A program made the translations under genes and the position numbers. Positions 43,130-52,079 of a DNA stretch of 64,000 bases are shown piece by piece. The notes beneath the pieces were generated by a model that was not told the origin of the DNA, made no database searches, and was given only the letters and a program-made list of their open reading frames with translations. Positions within the stretch are counted from its first letter, which is position 1; the number at the start of each line of letters is the position of its first letter. Source of the DNA: Paludibacteraceae bacterium (GTDB taxonomy: Bacteria; Bacteroidota; Bacteroidia; Bacteroidales; Paludibacteraceae); contig JAFTZQ010000003.1 in NCBI GenBank assembly GCA_017464475.1, positions 62,001-126,000 on the forward strand. Reading direction: 5' to 3'.

Positions 43130-43167
43130 AATATATAATTTTTAAAATATTTCCTTATTTAATTTAT

Positions 43168-44517
43168 TTATTCGCCGATGTACGCGCGAACGCAACGGAA
43201 GCCGATATACGGACGGCTCTCATATTGGTACTCATACGTACGTACGCCGCATTGCATGAAATAACTGATGTCTTTCCAGCTGCCACCTTTCACCACCTTG
43301 CGTTTCAGGATGTCCGGGTCAGCCTTACGAGCCATGTAACTGAAATCCGGATTCAAGTCATGGATATGCGTGTTTGCCGCACTCTGGTATGCTGAATTAG
43401 TCCACTCCGATACGTTTCCGGCCATATCGAACAGACCGAAATCATTCGGACGGAACTGAGCTACCTTCATAGTGGTAGTACCCGTATCATCGTTGTATGC
43501 TCCGCGATAAGGCTTGAAGTTAGCAAAGAAACATCCCTTGCCGTCACGGGCGTAGTTGCTACCCCACGGATACATCGCCATCTTGCGACCTCCACGGGCA
43601 GCATACTCCCACTGAGACTCCGTCGGCAGACGATACTCGTTCACCTCCGTGCTCGAATGCATATTGAAGTATTTGGTACGCCAGTTGCAGAACGCATGAG
43701 CCTGCTCCCATGTCACACCCACTACCGGATACTCAGCATAACCCGGGTGTTTGAAATACATGTGCAGCAACGGATCGTTGTACGAGAACTGGAAATCACG
43801 CGCCCATACCAATGTATCAGGATAGATACATACGATCTTCTCCGTCAGCAGATCTTTCGGCTCACGAAGCGGACGGATAATAGTCGAGTCCTTGATCTCG
43901 TTGTTCTCGTTCACCCAGAATGTATCTACACGTGCCGTTGCTCCGGGAGGATAAGTACTCGTTGCCACATCGAATTTATTACGTTGTGGCAGCGCCTCGT
44001 CCATATTGACCCAATTGTAACGGTAATGCAGGTTGTTGGTGTTAAAACGACCATCGGAATAGAACATCGACGACAGCGCGTCAACTACGTCTTCTTCCTT
44101 GCTCTTCCAAGGCACCTTCTTGCTCCAGTTGATACGGAAATTCTCCTCGTCGAAATCTTCATCCTTCGGCTGGATAGCATAATCCGTCATACCTGCAGCA
44201 ATCAGGTTGGTGAGAGCGATTGAGTCGCGAACCCAGTTCACAAACTGATGGTATTCGTTATTGGTGATCTCGGTCTCGTCCATCCAGAACGCATCTACCG
44301 TCACCATCACCACGTTGTCCGGCTGCTCGAATACAGCGGACTGCGTGTTGGCACCCATCATGAAGGAACCCTTCTTGATGAACAACATGCCATAAGGATT
44401 TGCTTCCTTAAAATTACTGGATTTGTACGCACCAACGAGCTCACCCGCAGGCTTGTTACAACCCGCCATCACCATCGCTACCAAAGCGACCAATGGCAAA
44501 AATTTTGTTGCTTTCAT
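43168..44517 (-). CDS. porK: Type IX secretion lipoprotein PorK/GldK
   Basis: The 449-residue lipoprotein has a lipobox ending in Cys19 or Cys20 (MVMAGC). The domain is formylglycine-generating-enzyme-like without needed catalysis: FIKKGSFMMGAN, DAFWMDETEITNNEYHQFV, PTESQWEYAARGG and DMAGNVSEWT. With PorN it builds the ring complex on the inner side of the outer membrane. Confidence 0.96.
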   Translation of the reverse strand: MKATKFLPLVALVAMVMAGCNKPAGELVGAYKSSNFKEANPYGMLFIKKGSFMMGANTQSAVFEQPDNVVMVTVDAFWMDETEITNNEYHQFVNWVRDSIALTNLIAAGMTDYAIQPKDEDFDEENFRINWSKKVPWKSKEEDVVDALSSMFYSDGRFNTNNLHYRYNWVNMDEALPQRNKFDVATSTYPPGATARVDTFWVNENNEIKDSTIIRPLREPKDLLTEKIVCIYPDTLVWARDFQFSYNDPLLHMYFKHPGYAEYPVVGVTWEQAHAFCNWRTKYFNMHSSTEVNEYRLPTESQWEYAARGGRKMAMYPWGSNYARDGKGCFFANFKPYRGAYNDDTGTTTMKVAQFRPNDFGLFDMAGNVSEWTNSAYQSAANTHIHDLNPDFSYMARKADPDILKRKVVKGGSWKDISYFMQCGVRTYEYQYESRPYIGFRCVRAYIGE

Positions 44518-44519
44518 AC

Positions 44520-45485
44520 TTACAAGTATCGAATTGATTTATATTTATTCGTTCTCTTCGGCTTCAGGATATCGAACCCGTATGCCAGATATATCTCGTG
44601 ACTTCCGTAACTCTCCAGTAGCAGTTTGTTGGTCGGCAATTCGCAACTGTAACCCAATTGGAGACCGGAAATAATATCTATTCCTAATAATATATTTACA
44701 CTTCCTGCAATACGATAACCCAATCCCCAGCGGTACCGGTCTTTATAATCGCACATCAGCGTCAGGTTCACGTCCCAACTCCGGAAATCGCTCATCACCA
44801 TTGCGCTGGGCGTCAACACCCATTCACGATGGTTTTTCAGCCTGAAATGGTAACCGCCCGTTACGTACATCGTGCCGAACAAAGTCACCTTCTGTTCCAC
44901 ACCGGTTGTACCGTCGCTCCAATCGATCTGGGGACGCGTCACATGGCTGTAACTGGCGCCAACCCACCATACCGGAGTGCAATAATACAATCCCAATCCC
45001 ATGTCAAATTTCATTCCCGACTTACTTCCCGCCGGAAGCATCGGATCGTTCGCGTCATGATAATCGTCGCCCATTTTGCTCAGATTGATCGAATCGCCTT
45101 TAAATCCCACATTCACAAAACCCAAATCGATTCCTATACTCAAATATCCCTTGCCTAGTTTCTGGCGGTATGCATATTGGGCATACAGGGATTGCGTTGT
45201 AAATAATCCGTATCGGTCGTTCAGGAACCGGATGCCTGCGCCATGACTGGTTTTGCCGATCACAAAAGGTGAACTGAAACTGAACCAAGTACTCATCGGC
45301 GCATTCGTAATGTCAACATATTGCATGCGGTGCATGCCTGCCGCTTTCATCAGGTCGCCTTCTCCTACCGCTGCAGGATTAAAGGCTGTCGGGAGGTACA
45401 TGTATTGCCCCATCTGCGGGTCAAACTGCGCACGGGCAGCCAACACCAACATCAGCCCAACGAGAATTGCAATACATCGTTTCAC
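44520..45485 (-). CDS. porP: Type IX secretion outer-membrane protein PorP/SprF
   Basis: Translation probably starts at a GTG at 45485 (MKRCIAILVGLMLVLAARAQ as first residues, 321 in all); a TTG one codon earlier abuts the upstream stop. The mature part begins FDPQMGQYMYLPTAFNPAAVG, the strong PorP/SprF signature, and alternates beta-strands as in outer-membrane barrels. PorP helps anchor cargo or gliding components. It lies 3 bp after the DUF2795-type gene and 3 bp before porK. Confidence 0.93.
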   Translation of the reverse strand: MKRCIAILVGLMLVLAARAQFDPQMGQYMYLPTAFNPAAVGEGDLMKAAGMHRMQYVDITNAPMSTWFSFSSPFVIGKTSHGAGIRFLNDRYGLFTTQSLYAQYAYRQKLGKGYLSIGIDLGFVNVGFKGDSINLSKMGDDYHDANDPMLPAGSKSGMKFDMGLGLYYCTPVWWVGASYSHVTRPQIDWSDGTTGVEQKVTLFGTMYVTGGYHFRLKNHREWVLTPSAMVMSDFRSWDVNLTLMCDYKDRYRWGLGYRIAGSVNILLGIDIISGLQLGYSCELPTNKLLLESYGSHEIYLAYGFDILKPKRTNKYKSIRYL

Positions 45486-45488
45486 CAA

Positions 45489-45716
45489 TTAGTACTCCTC
45501 TTCGTTGTACATGTAGTCATCATCATTGGTCGGAAAATCCGGCCAAATATCCAATATGCTCTCATATTGTTCTTCGTCATCGCCCTCCAACTCCTGCAGG
45601 TTTTCGATCACCTCTGCCGGAGCGCCGACGCGGTTGGCATAGTCGAGCAACTCATCTTTCGTTGCGGGCCATGGAGCATCGTCCAATCTTGACGCTAATT
45701 CGAGTGTCCAGTACAT
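45489..45716 (-). CDS. DUF2795-type small acidic protein
   Basis: The 75-residue acidic protein reads MYWTLELASRLDDAPWPATK, then DELLDYANRVGAPAEVIENL, then a Glu/Asp/Tyr-rich tail, the usual form of the short DUF2795 protein in Bacteroidota. It begins the type IX secretion gene train with its promoter 67 bp upstream. The function is unknown. Confidence 0.85.
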   Translation of the reverse strand: MYWTLELASRLDDAPWPATKDELLDYANRVGAPAEVIENLQELEGDDEEQYESILDIWPDFPTNDDDYMYNEEEY

Positions 45717-45782
45717 ATATTTTTATCTTATTGGTTCGTTTATTAACCCGCTTTATGCGGGCATATTTTTTCAAAAAACGTG

Positions 45783-45814
45783 CAAAAGTACTAAAAATCT
45801 ATGATACACGCAAA
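45783..45814 (-). promoter_or_regulatory. Promoter of the type IX secretion gene train
   Basis: Minus-strand -7 TACTTTTG (45783-45790) and -33 TTTG (45811-45814) with a 20-bp spacer. No further consensus promoter is evident before the SGNH gene, and most junctions overlap or are below 60 bp, so a very long transcript is possible. The AT-rich gap 45717-45888 holds nothing else I can name. Confidence 0.7.
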
Positions 45815-45888
45815 TATTTTATGCAAATATTTACATTTTTCGGCATTTTTTACACATTTTGACATCTTTCCGTCAATTTTTCCACATT

Positions 45889-46413
45889 TTAATCCTTTTT
45901 CCAACCTGTTTCTGACTCCTTTCGAACGAAGGTGATATACCGAGCCAGCACAAAAAGGAAATCACTTAAACGGTTTATAAACCGTACATACCTCTCCTCC
46001 GCCTGCGCGTCGATCATTCGGCGCTCTGCACGACGACAAATAGTGCGTCCTACATGACATCGGCAGACCGGTTCACTACCGGTTGGCAACAAAAAACAAT
46101 TCTGTTTGGGCACTTCGTTCTGCATCGCGTCTATCCATTCTTCCAATTGGTGCACATCCTCTTCCGAAATCCATTCTCCCGGAGCTTCACTCAATCCTGC
46201 GCCCAGATTAAAGAGCTTGTTCTGAACCCACAAAATCTGCTCGTGGATGTCGCTTCTCCGGTCGTCCGACAAAGAAGCATCCAACAATCCTAACCAACTG
46301 TTCAACTCATCAACAGTTCCGTACGCCTCGATGCGCACATCCGTCTTGGACACACGCTCGCCATTCGCCAGAGCTGTTGTGCCTTTGTCGCCTGTTTTTG
46401 TATAAATTGCCAT
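45889..46413 (-). CDS. Cob(I)alamin adenosyltransferase, PduO type
   Basis: The 174-residue product has the N-terminal motif YTKTGDKGTTALANGERVSK, then EAYGTVDELNSWLG, and late CRRAERR and INRLSDFLFVLAR, all PduO-family ATR hallmarks. It makes adenosylcobalamin from cob(I)alamin and ATP. It follows the methyltransferase gene by 12 bp and probably shares its promoter. Confidence 0.94.
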   Translation of the reverse strand: MAIYTKTGDKGTTALANGERVSKTDVRIEAYGTVDELNSWLGLLDASLSDDRRSDIHEQILWVQNKLFNLGAGLSEAPGEWISEEDVHQLEEWIDAMQNEVPKQNCFLLPTGSEPVCRCHVGRTICRRAERRMIDAQAEERYVRFINRLSDFLFVLARYITFVRKESETGWKKD

Positions 46414-46425
46414 CTCGTATATAAG

Positions 46426-47238
46426 TTAAATTCGTATTCTATAATGACGCTTCAAAAAGCAAGGATTGACAAACAAAATACCCACGCGATACAGATCCAT
46501 ACTGGTCGTCACGCGTGCATCGGACTTCAACTCGTTCCACGCGCGCTCCATCTCCTCGGAATAGTGAATATCGTCCAACACCAGCATGCCGTTTTCGGAA
46601 ATCTTCGGCAGCAGGAATTCCGCATAGCGTTTGGTCGCCGCGTACGTATGATTCGCGTCCACATACGCCAGATCAACCTTCTCGCGCGCGTATAAATATA
46701 AGGTGTCATCTATATTCCCTTGCTGCCATGCAATATTCTCCAGTTTCAGCGTCCGCCATATACCTTGCGCCACACGCAAGACTGCCTCGCTGCCTTCGTA
46801 TGTCGTAACGCGGTTCTTGCTGCTTGCGCTCGCTAAATAAGCTGTCGTGATACCTAACGAAGTGCCTAACTCCATGATTTCCAATGCCCTGCCTTCATGT
46901 TGTCCCATGTAGTTTACCAGCCGGAATAACAACTGTCCTACTTCCGGTTTCTCCAGATGCCGAGCCGCAATATCGCATACCCTGCGAACCACATGTGTGC
47001 CTTCCGGCGAACCCGCGGATCCGTAATCCACCACATCCAAGCTATCCTCACATCGCAGCAAAAGTCCGCGTTGACGCTCTATATCCTCAAAACAATAAAA
47101 CGCATTCCTGTCGCGCATGATAAAACGCACGATATGGAACAGATAAGGGGAATGAATCGCCTCACCCGTCGTGTTCCAAGCCGTCAATTGGTGGCGAAGA
47201 AACGACCAAATCCTATGAATTGCTGTATTTTTTGACAT
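46426..47238 (-). CDS. Class I SAM-dependent methyltransferase (O-methyltransferase-like)
   Basis: The 270-residue product carries motif I IMELGTSLGITTAYLA, motif II TYEGSE and a DLAYVDANHTY strand followed by LVLDDIHYS. This matches the catechol-O-methyltransferase-like class I fold. The substrate is unknown. In Bacteroidales this gene is often next to the cobalamin adenosyltransferase. Its promoter lies 8 nt upstream of the start, so the mRNA leader is very short. Confidence 0.85.
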   Translation of the reverse strand: MSKNTAIHRIWSFLRHQLTAWNTTGEAIHSPYLFHIVRFIMRDRNAFYCFEDIERQRGLLLRCEDSLDVVDYGSAGSPEGTHVVRRVCDIAARHLEKPEVGQLLFRLVNYMGQHEGRALEIMELGTSLGITTAYLASASSKNRVTTYEGSEAVLRVAQGIWRTLKLENIAWQQGNIDDTLYLYAREKVDLAYVDANHTYAATKRYAEFLLPKISENGMLVLDDIHYSEEMERAWNELKSDARVTTSMDLYRVGILFVNPCFLKRHYRIRI

Positions 47239-47246
47239 TTAGCGTG

Positions 47247-47278
47247 CAAAATTACAAAAACTTTTGGAAATATGCAAA
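47247..47278 (-). promoter_or_regulatory. Promoter of the methyltransferase gene (one half of a divergent pair)
   Basis: Minus-strand -7 TAATTTTG (47247-47254), 20-bp spacer, -33 TTTG (47275-47278). It interleaves with the plus-strand promoter at 47263-47294. Confidence 0.75.
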
Positions 47279-47294
47279 AAAAATAGTAATTTTG
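47263..47294 (+). promoter_or_regulatory. Promoter of the nucleoside-recognition gene
   Basis: Plus-strand -33 TTTG (47263-47266), 20-bp spacer, -7 TAATTTTG (47287-47294). The ATG is at 47299, only 4 nt after the box, so the transcript should be leaderless or nearly so. Confidence 0.75.
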
Positions 47295-47298
47295 CGGC

Positions 47299-48531
47299 AT
47301 GATTTTGAATTATATTTGGATTTCGCTCATTCTGCTGGCTGTCTTAATGGGGCTGGTACAAGCAGTAGCGTATGGCAACGTGGATATATTTTCTGCGATC
47401 CTCAATTCGACCTTTGATAGTGCAAAAACAGGTTTTGAACTCTCGCTTGGGCTTACCGGAGTCCTCTCTCTATGGATGGGAATCATGAAAATCGGCGAAC
47501 AAGCAGGAGCGGTTAACACGCTCGGAAAAGCCATCAATCCCTTCTTCAGCCGTATTTTTCCTGAGATTCCGAAAGGGCATCCTGTCTTCGGCTCTATGCT
47601 CATGAATATAGCGGCAAACATGCTGGGGCTTGACAATGCGGCTACTCCTATGGGACTCAAAGCGATGGGCGAATTGCAGGAACTGAACTCCGACAAAACC
47701 AAGGCGTCCAATGCCATGATCATGTTTGTCGTCTTAGGAGCCAGCGGTCTGACGCTCATCCCGACTACCATCATGGCATACCGTGCGCAACTCGGAGCAG
47801 CCAATCCTGCCGATGTGTTCCTGCCAATCCTCATTGCTACCTACGTAGCAACTTTGGTGGGTCTGATCTGCGTCTGCATCGCCCAAAAGATCAAAATGAA
47901 AGATCCGATCGTCTTAGGTACGCTCATCGGACTGACCGCCTTGGTCGGTTTGTTGGTTTGGGGCGCAACACGCCTTTCGCCGCACGCACTCTCGGTCGCC
48001 TCGGCGGCGATTGCAGCCATCCTCCTTTTAGGAGTGATTTGCTGGTTCATCATACAAGCCATGGCGAAGAAAATCAACGTCTATGACGCCTTCATAGATG
48101 GCGCGAAAGGTGGCTTCCAAACGGCAATAGGTATTATCCCTTACCTCATCGCGATTCTGGTGGCGGTCGGGATGTTCCGCGCTTCCGGCGCAATGGACCT
48201 GTTGGAGCAAGGAATAGCATGGTGTTTTGCCGCATGTGGCATCAATCCGGATCTCGCAGGAGCCGTTCCGACAGCTCTGATGAAACCACTCTCAGGCAGC
48301 GGAGCACGCGGACTTATGCTCGAAGCCATGACGACCCACGGAGCCGACAGCTTGGTCGGAAGACTTTGCTGCATCCTCCAAGGAACAACGGACACCACCT
48401 TCTATGTCTTGGCAGTCTATTTCGGCTCAGTAAATATCAAGGATACACGCCACGCCGTGGCTTGCTGTCTCTTGGCTGATTTAGCCGGAGCAATAGCCGC
48501 GTTTGCCATCGCGCCGATCTTTTTTGGCTGA
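47299..48531 (+). CDS. Nucleoside-recognition (Gate) membrane protein, SpmA-SpmB-like fusion
   Basis: The 410-residue multi-pass protein carries two Gate-type halves. The first has NIAANMLGLDNAATPMGLKA, and the second, after a hydrophobic spacer, has KPLSGSGARGLMLEAM and LQGTTDTTFYVLAVYFGSV. These match SpmA and SpmB respectively, fused as is usual in Bacteroidota. The transported substrate is unknown; nucleosides or cell-wall units have been proposed for related proteins. The start codon nearly coincides with the expected transcription start. Confidence 0.9.
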   Translation: MILNYIWISLILLAVLMGLVQAVAYGNVDIFSAILNSTFDSAKTGFELSLGLTGVLSLWMGIMKIGEQAGAVNTLGKAINPFFSRIFPEIPKGHPVFGSMLMNIAANMLGLDNAATPMGLKAMGELQELNSDKTKASNAMIMFVVLGASGLTLIPTTIMAYRAQLGAANPADVFLPILIATYVATLVGLICVCIAQKIKMKDPIVLGTLIGLTALVGLLVWGATRLSPHALSVASAAIAAILLLGVICWFIIQAMAKKINVYDAFIDGAKGGFQTAIGIIPYLIAILVAVGMFRASGAMDLLEQGIAWCFAACGINPDLAGAVPTALMKPLSGSGARGLMLEAMTTHGADSLVGRLCCILQGTTDTTFYVLAVYFGSVNIKDTRHAVACCLLADLAGAIAAFAIAPIFFG

Positions 48532-48549
48532 AAAAGAACCAACATACCA

Positions 48550-48574
48550 GTATTATATACTATGTATATAATAC
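48550..48574. repeat. Perfect AT-rich inverted repeat after the nucleoside-recognition gene
   Basis: Arms of 11 bp (GTATTATATAC and its complement) flank a 3-nt loop. It could be a weak terminator or a binding site; no T run follows. Confidence 0.5.
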
Positions 48575-48599
48575 CAATAGAATGAAGAAACTGCAATTA

Positions 48600-48725
48600 G
48601 TGCGTGATAAGTGCGTGATAAGTGCGAGATAAGTGGGAGATAAGTGCGATATAATCGGGGTAGGTCAATGGTAGGTCAATGGTAAATCAATGGTAGCTAA
48701 CTGACAGATAACTGACAGATAACTG
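48600..48725. repeat. Eleven-copy 11-bp tandem array before ybeY
   Basis: Five GTGCGTGATAA-type units (48600-48654), then three GTAGGTCAATG-type units (48660-48692) and three GTAGCTAACTG/ACAGATAACTG units, ending 6 nt before the ybeY ATG. Sub-families share the period but not the sequence. No consensus promoter is visible in this 200-bp gap. Confidence 0.85.
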
Positions 48726-48731
48726 GTAGAT

Positions 48732-49142
48732 ATGATCACATATACCACAGATAGTATAGAAATGCCTGCGTTGGATGAGCGCAAGGTAAACCGCTGGATT
48801 AGGGCGGTGGCGGCGGACTATGGCTTCGCGGTAGGAAAAATCAACTATATCTTCTGCTCCGACGAGCGGGAATTGGCGGTCAACCGTGAGTTCCTCGGAC
48901 ATGACTACTACACCGATGTCATCACCTTCGACTACTCCACTCCCTCCACGCTCAACGGAGACATCTTCATCTCGCTGGACACCGTCCGCTCCAATGCAGA
49001 AATGGTCGGCACTTCCTTTGAGAACGAACTCCTCCGAATCCTCATCCACGGTGTCCTCCACCTCACCGGACAAGGAGACAAAACACCGGAAACCAAGATC
49101 GAAATGACCGCCAAAGAAGAAAAAGCGCTACGCAAATGGTAG
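48732..49142 (+). CDS. ybeY: Endoribonuclease YbeY (16S rRNA maturation)
   Basis: The 136-residue product has DVITFDYS and the metal motif HGVLHLTGQGDKT. The third histidine of the usual HGxLHLxGyDH is replaced by the GDKTPE form common in this phylum. YbeY processes 16S rRNA and takes part in ribosome quality control. The ATG follows an 11-mer array directly; the 3' end overlaps the next gene by 7 bp. Confidence 0.93.
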   Translation: MITYTTDSIEMPALDERKVNRWIRAVAADYGFAVGKINYIFCSDERELAVNREFLGHDYYTDVITFDYSTPSTLNGDIFISLDTVRSNAEMVGTSFENELLRILIHGVLHLTGQGDKTPETKIEMTAKEEKALRKW

Positions 49143-50407
49143 ATCTCGACAAATTCACCTCGCTGGGCGTGAAGATTTCTCCTTCGGAGAGATACTACGC
49201 CGAAATTTTTAAGACGCCGGACGGTATCTATACTTTCTGTGTCAAGACGAAAGAAGGGTTGACTTTCTACAACCCCGTAGAAAGCGATGGTGTCATGTAT
49301 TCCGATGAACAACTGGACTGGGCGAAGAAAAAAGACCTGCTGTTTTTCACCACCAACCATCTGCATCGCATCTTTCTCTTTGACTTGGAGCACTTTCAGT
49401 TCTCTTCCACAGACGTGCCCGAAAACCACGGTATTTGGTGGGAAGAGACCGAAAACCGCTGGCATATAAAAGAACGGCTCTTCTCCTCCGGAGGAAAAGA
49501 TTTTTGGGGTATTTGTGGTGTGCTGGGCACTAAGGAGGACCCTATGCTCAATGAACCGGAAAATAAGATCATTGACATCCCCGACTCCAAATACAGCCTC
49601 TGGCTGCAGAAATATACTACCCATACGTATGACCGAAAAGTATGGAAGATTGCGGTCTTCACCAAAAGCGATTTCCGCATAATTGTAGAGGATCTGGGCT
49701 ATTATGCAATAGAAAATAGTCTGCGCCAAGGCAAAGACAAGTATTATAATTTCTACGGCTTCCGAGCAGACGAGGAAGCGCTTTGTGTCGTCAATTTCTG
49801 TCCGGATAAGAAGTTTGAATTGTACGTCTGGGAGTGTCCGCCGCATGTTCCGATGTGTATGGAATGGGTGGAAGAAGATATGTTCTGGCGGGCGGTCATC
49901 AACCATACCGTCATTCGGCCGAGACCTTTCTACTTCGATAATTTATACTCCGTTCCGCTCAAAACAACGGACATCAGTACTCCTTTGGAACTGACAAATC
50001 TTCTGCTCAGCGAGCACCCGGAACAAAAAGAACTGCAAGAACTGCGCAAAAAATTAGTGCACGAGCAGCAGCAAGAGATTCTCAACGAACACGAACAGCA
50101 AAACACCTCTTCAGAGGAGTTAATCAGTCGTGCGTACGGCGAGACACAGCTCTTCCAGCGTCTCAAGGCGAAATACTTCATGCCCAATAAACATAAAAAT
50201 CATAATCCGAAAAGACGGTCACTCATTTCCTTTATAATTGCTACCGTCCTGCTCATAGCGGTTCCCGTTGCTGTCGCGTTTGCGAGCGCTAACGGCTGGC
50301 GGATAGGCGGAGTTGCATTAAAGAATATAGCCGGAATAATAATCCTCCTCGCGACCTTGTGGATTGCGTCACTTACGGATTTAATAGCTAATCGAAAAAA
50401 GAAATAA
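49136..50407 (+). CDS. Unknown protein with C-terminal TM pair
   Basis: The 423-residue product has a soluble N-terminal part rich in Trp, Tyr and Phe (WWEETENRWHIKER, YKYYNFYGFRADEE-like segments), which looks like a beta-propeller or sandwich. A Glu/Gln-rich coiled coil (about 290-325) follows, then two C-terminal TM helices (about 355-375 and 385-405) with a Lys tail. I do not recognise the family. It overlaps ybeY by 7 bp and precedes the pectate lyase gene by 1 bp, so it is in one transcript with both. Confidence 0.75.
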   Translation: MVDLDKFTSLGVKISPSERYYAEIFKTPDGIYTFCVKTKEGLTFYNPVESDGVMYSDEQLDWAKKKDLLFFTTNHLHRIFLFDLEHFQFSSTDVPENHGIWWEETENRWHIKERLFSSGGKDFWGICGVLGTKEDPMLNEPENKIIDIPDSKYSLWLQKYTTHTYDRKVWKIAVFTKSDFRIIVEDLGYYAIENSLRQGKDKYYNFYGFRADEEALCVVNFCPDKKFELYVWECPPHVPMCMEWVEEDMFWRAVINHTVIRPRPFYFDNLYSVPLKTTDISTPLELTNLLLSEHPEQKELQELRKKLVHEQQQEILNEHEQQNTSSEELISRAYGETQLFQRLKAKYFMPNKHKNHNPKRRSLISFIIATVLLIAVPVAVAFASANGWRIGGVALKNIAGIIILLATLWIASLTDLIANRKKK

Positions 50408-50408
50408 T

Positions 50409-52079
50409 ATGAAAAGAACTCTCTTACTCCTCGCTTTGTACGTGGTACTTGTTCCCTTCGGGACTTCGCTTTATGCCCTTAATTATTGTGCCTCTTCCTC
50501 TTGGGGCTATGCTGGCACATCTGTCTCCGGCGGCGGCAATGCCGCGCCTACATTGGTCACCAATGAGAGCGAGTTGATCTCCGCGCTGAGCAAAAGCAAC
50601 CGCGTGATTATCATCACGCAGAATATTACTGTCACGAACCATATCAGCACGGAGAAGTCCAACCTGACCATCATGGCGCTGCCGGGCAAGAAGCTGATTT
50701 CCAACCAGCAGAACCAGTCCAACTCTGGTATTCTATACCTCAAGGGAAACAATCTCCTGCTGCGCAACCTCACTTTTGAGGGTCCGGGCGCATATGACTG
50801 CGACGGATGGGACAACCTCTGTCTGGACAAAGCCACTAATGTATGGGTGGACCACTGCGATTTCCAAGACGGTTGCGACGGTAACTTCGATATCAAAGGC
50901 ACTTCGGACAACATCACCGTCACATGGTGCCGTTTCCGCTATCTCAAAGCGCCCAAAGCGGGCGGTTCGGGAGGAGCGGACGACCACCGTTTTTCCAATC
51001 TCATCGGTTCGGGATCCAATGACAAACCTTCCGATGGCACGTACAATGTGACGTATGGTTTTTGCTGGTGGGACGAAGGATGCAAGCAGCGCATGACCCG
51101 TTGCCGCAACTGCGAACTGCATTTCCTCAACTGCTACTGGAACTCCTCTGTAGCGGACTACTATGTCGGACCGGAGAATGCCAAGTGTTACTTCGAGGGC
51201 TGCACCTTTGCCGGAAAAGCCAACAGTGCCTCCAAGATATGGAGTGACTCATACGGAGGCAACACGAATCGCTGTACCTTCGTCAACTGCACCGGCAAAC
51301 TGCCGTCCAACTCTTCCACACCGGTTGCTGCTCCAACATATAGTTACGACCAACTGACCGCCGCAGTAGCAAAGAACCATGTCACCAACGCCTGCGGAGC
51401 AGGTGCCACACTCACGGTCACCAACAATGCTGAGGTCTCCTCTTCCTGTGACAGCGGAGAACAAGGACAAGGTGGAGAACAAGGTCAAGGCGGGCAAGGC
51501 GGCGAAGCAACCATCGTAAGCGGAGACTGCTGTGTCAATCTGGGTCTGGGCGAAGAGCCCTCGGTCGCCAACCAAGGCATTCCCTCGAACTTCAGCCAAC
51601 TATCGATAGTGGCATCACTCAACGCCGGCAAAGGTTCCAAATGGGATCAAGGATTTCTGCAAATGAGTGCCAACAGCGATTACATCACCTTCGATTTCTC
51701 GGCATACAATGCTACTATTACTGCCGTTTCCTTTGATGTCACCATCCCAACATGGACGGCGACGAACAACACGATCGCTTATCATTGGAACACTAACGAA
51801 AACAGCAGTTATACTATCTCCAGTAAGGAGAAAGAGATCGTTTCTCTGACCGCTCCCGCGAACGCCACTTCTTTCACCATCCAGCGTTCCGCCGGCAAGG
51901 GCACACGCATCTCGGAAGTATGCTTCACCCTGCAAGCAGCAGAAACTCCGGAGACGACAGAAAATCTCCTTCCTTCTGTCCAAGAGAACTCCCCCGCACA
52001 TAAAATAATTCGCGGAGGACAATTACTCATCCTCCGCGATAACAAAGCCTTCAATATCTTAGGCTCCCGCGTGTATTAA
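50409..52079 (+). CDS. Pectate lyase family 1 protein, probable type IX secretion cargo
   Basis: The 556-residue protein has a signal peptide ([20 protein letters not shown]) and a PL1 beta-helix (about 35-330) with [39 protein letters not shown] and a conserved [10 protein letters not shown] stretch. A Gly/Gln repeat linker (near 355-365) and a C-terminal carbohydrate-binding-like beta domain follow. The last 25 residues ([18 protein letters not shown], then GSRVY) resemble sorting tails of secreted Bacteroidales proteins. Pectin or pectate cleavage by beta-elimination is the expected activity. The 3' end overlaps the converging sdhB gene by 4 bp. Confidence 0.9.
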   Translation: MKRTLLLLALYVVLVPFGTSLYALNYCASSSWGYAGTSVSGGGNAAPTLVTNESELISALSKSNRVIIITQNITVTNHISTEKSNLTIMALPGKKLISNQQNQSNSGILYLKGNNLLLRNLTFEGPGAYDCDGWDNLCLDKATNVWVDHCDFQDGCDGNFDIKGTSDNITVTWCRFRYLKAPKAGGSGGADDHRFSNLIGSGSNDKPSDGTYNVTYGFCWWDEGCKQRMTRCRNCELHFLNCYWNSSVADYYVGPENAKCYFEGCTFAGKANSASKIWSDSYGGNTNRCTFVNCTGKLPSNSSTPVAAPTYSYDQLTAAVAKNHVTNACGAGATLTVTNNAEVSSSCDSGEQGQGGEQGQGGQGGEATIVSGDCCVNLGLGEEPSVANQGIPSNFSQLSIVASLNAGKGSKWDQGFLQMSANSDYITFDFSAYNATITAVSFDVTIPTWTATNNTIAYHWNTNENSSYTISSKEKEIVSLTAPANATSFTIQRSAGKGTRISEVCFTLQAAETPETTENLLPSVQENSPAHKIIRGGQLLILRDNKAFNILGSRVY

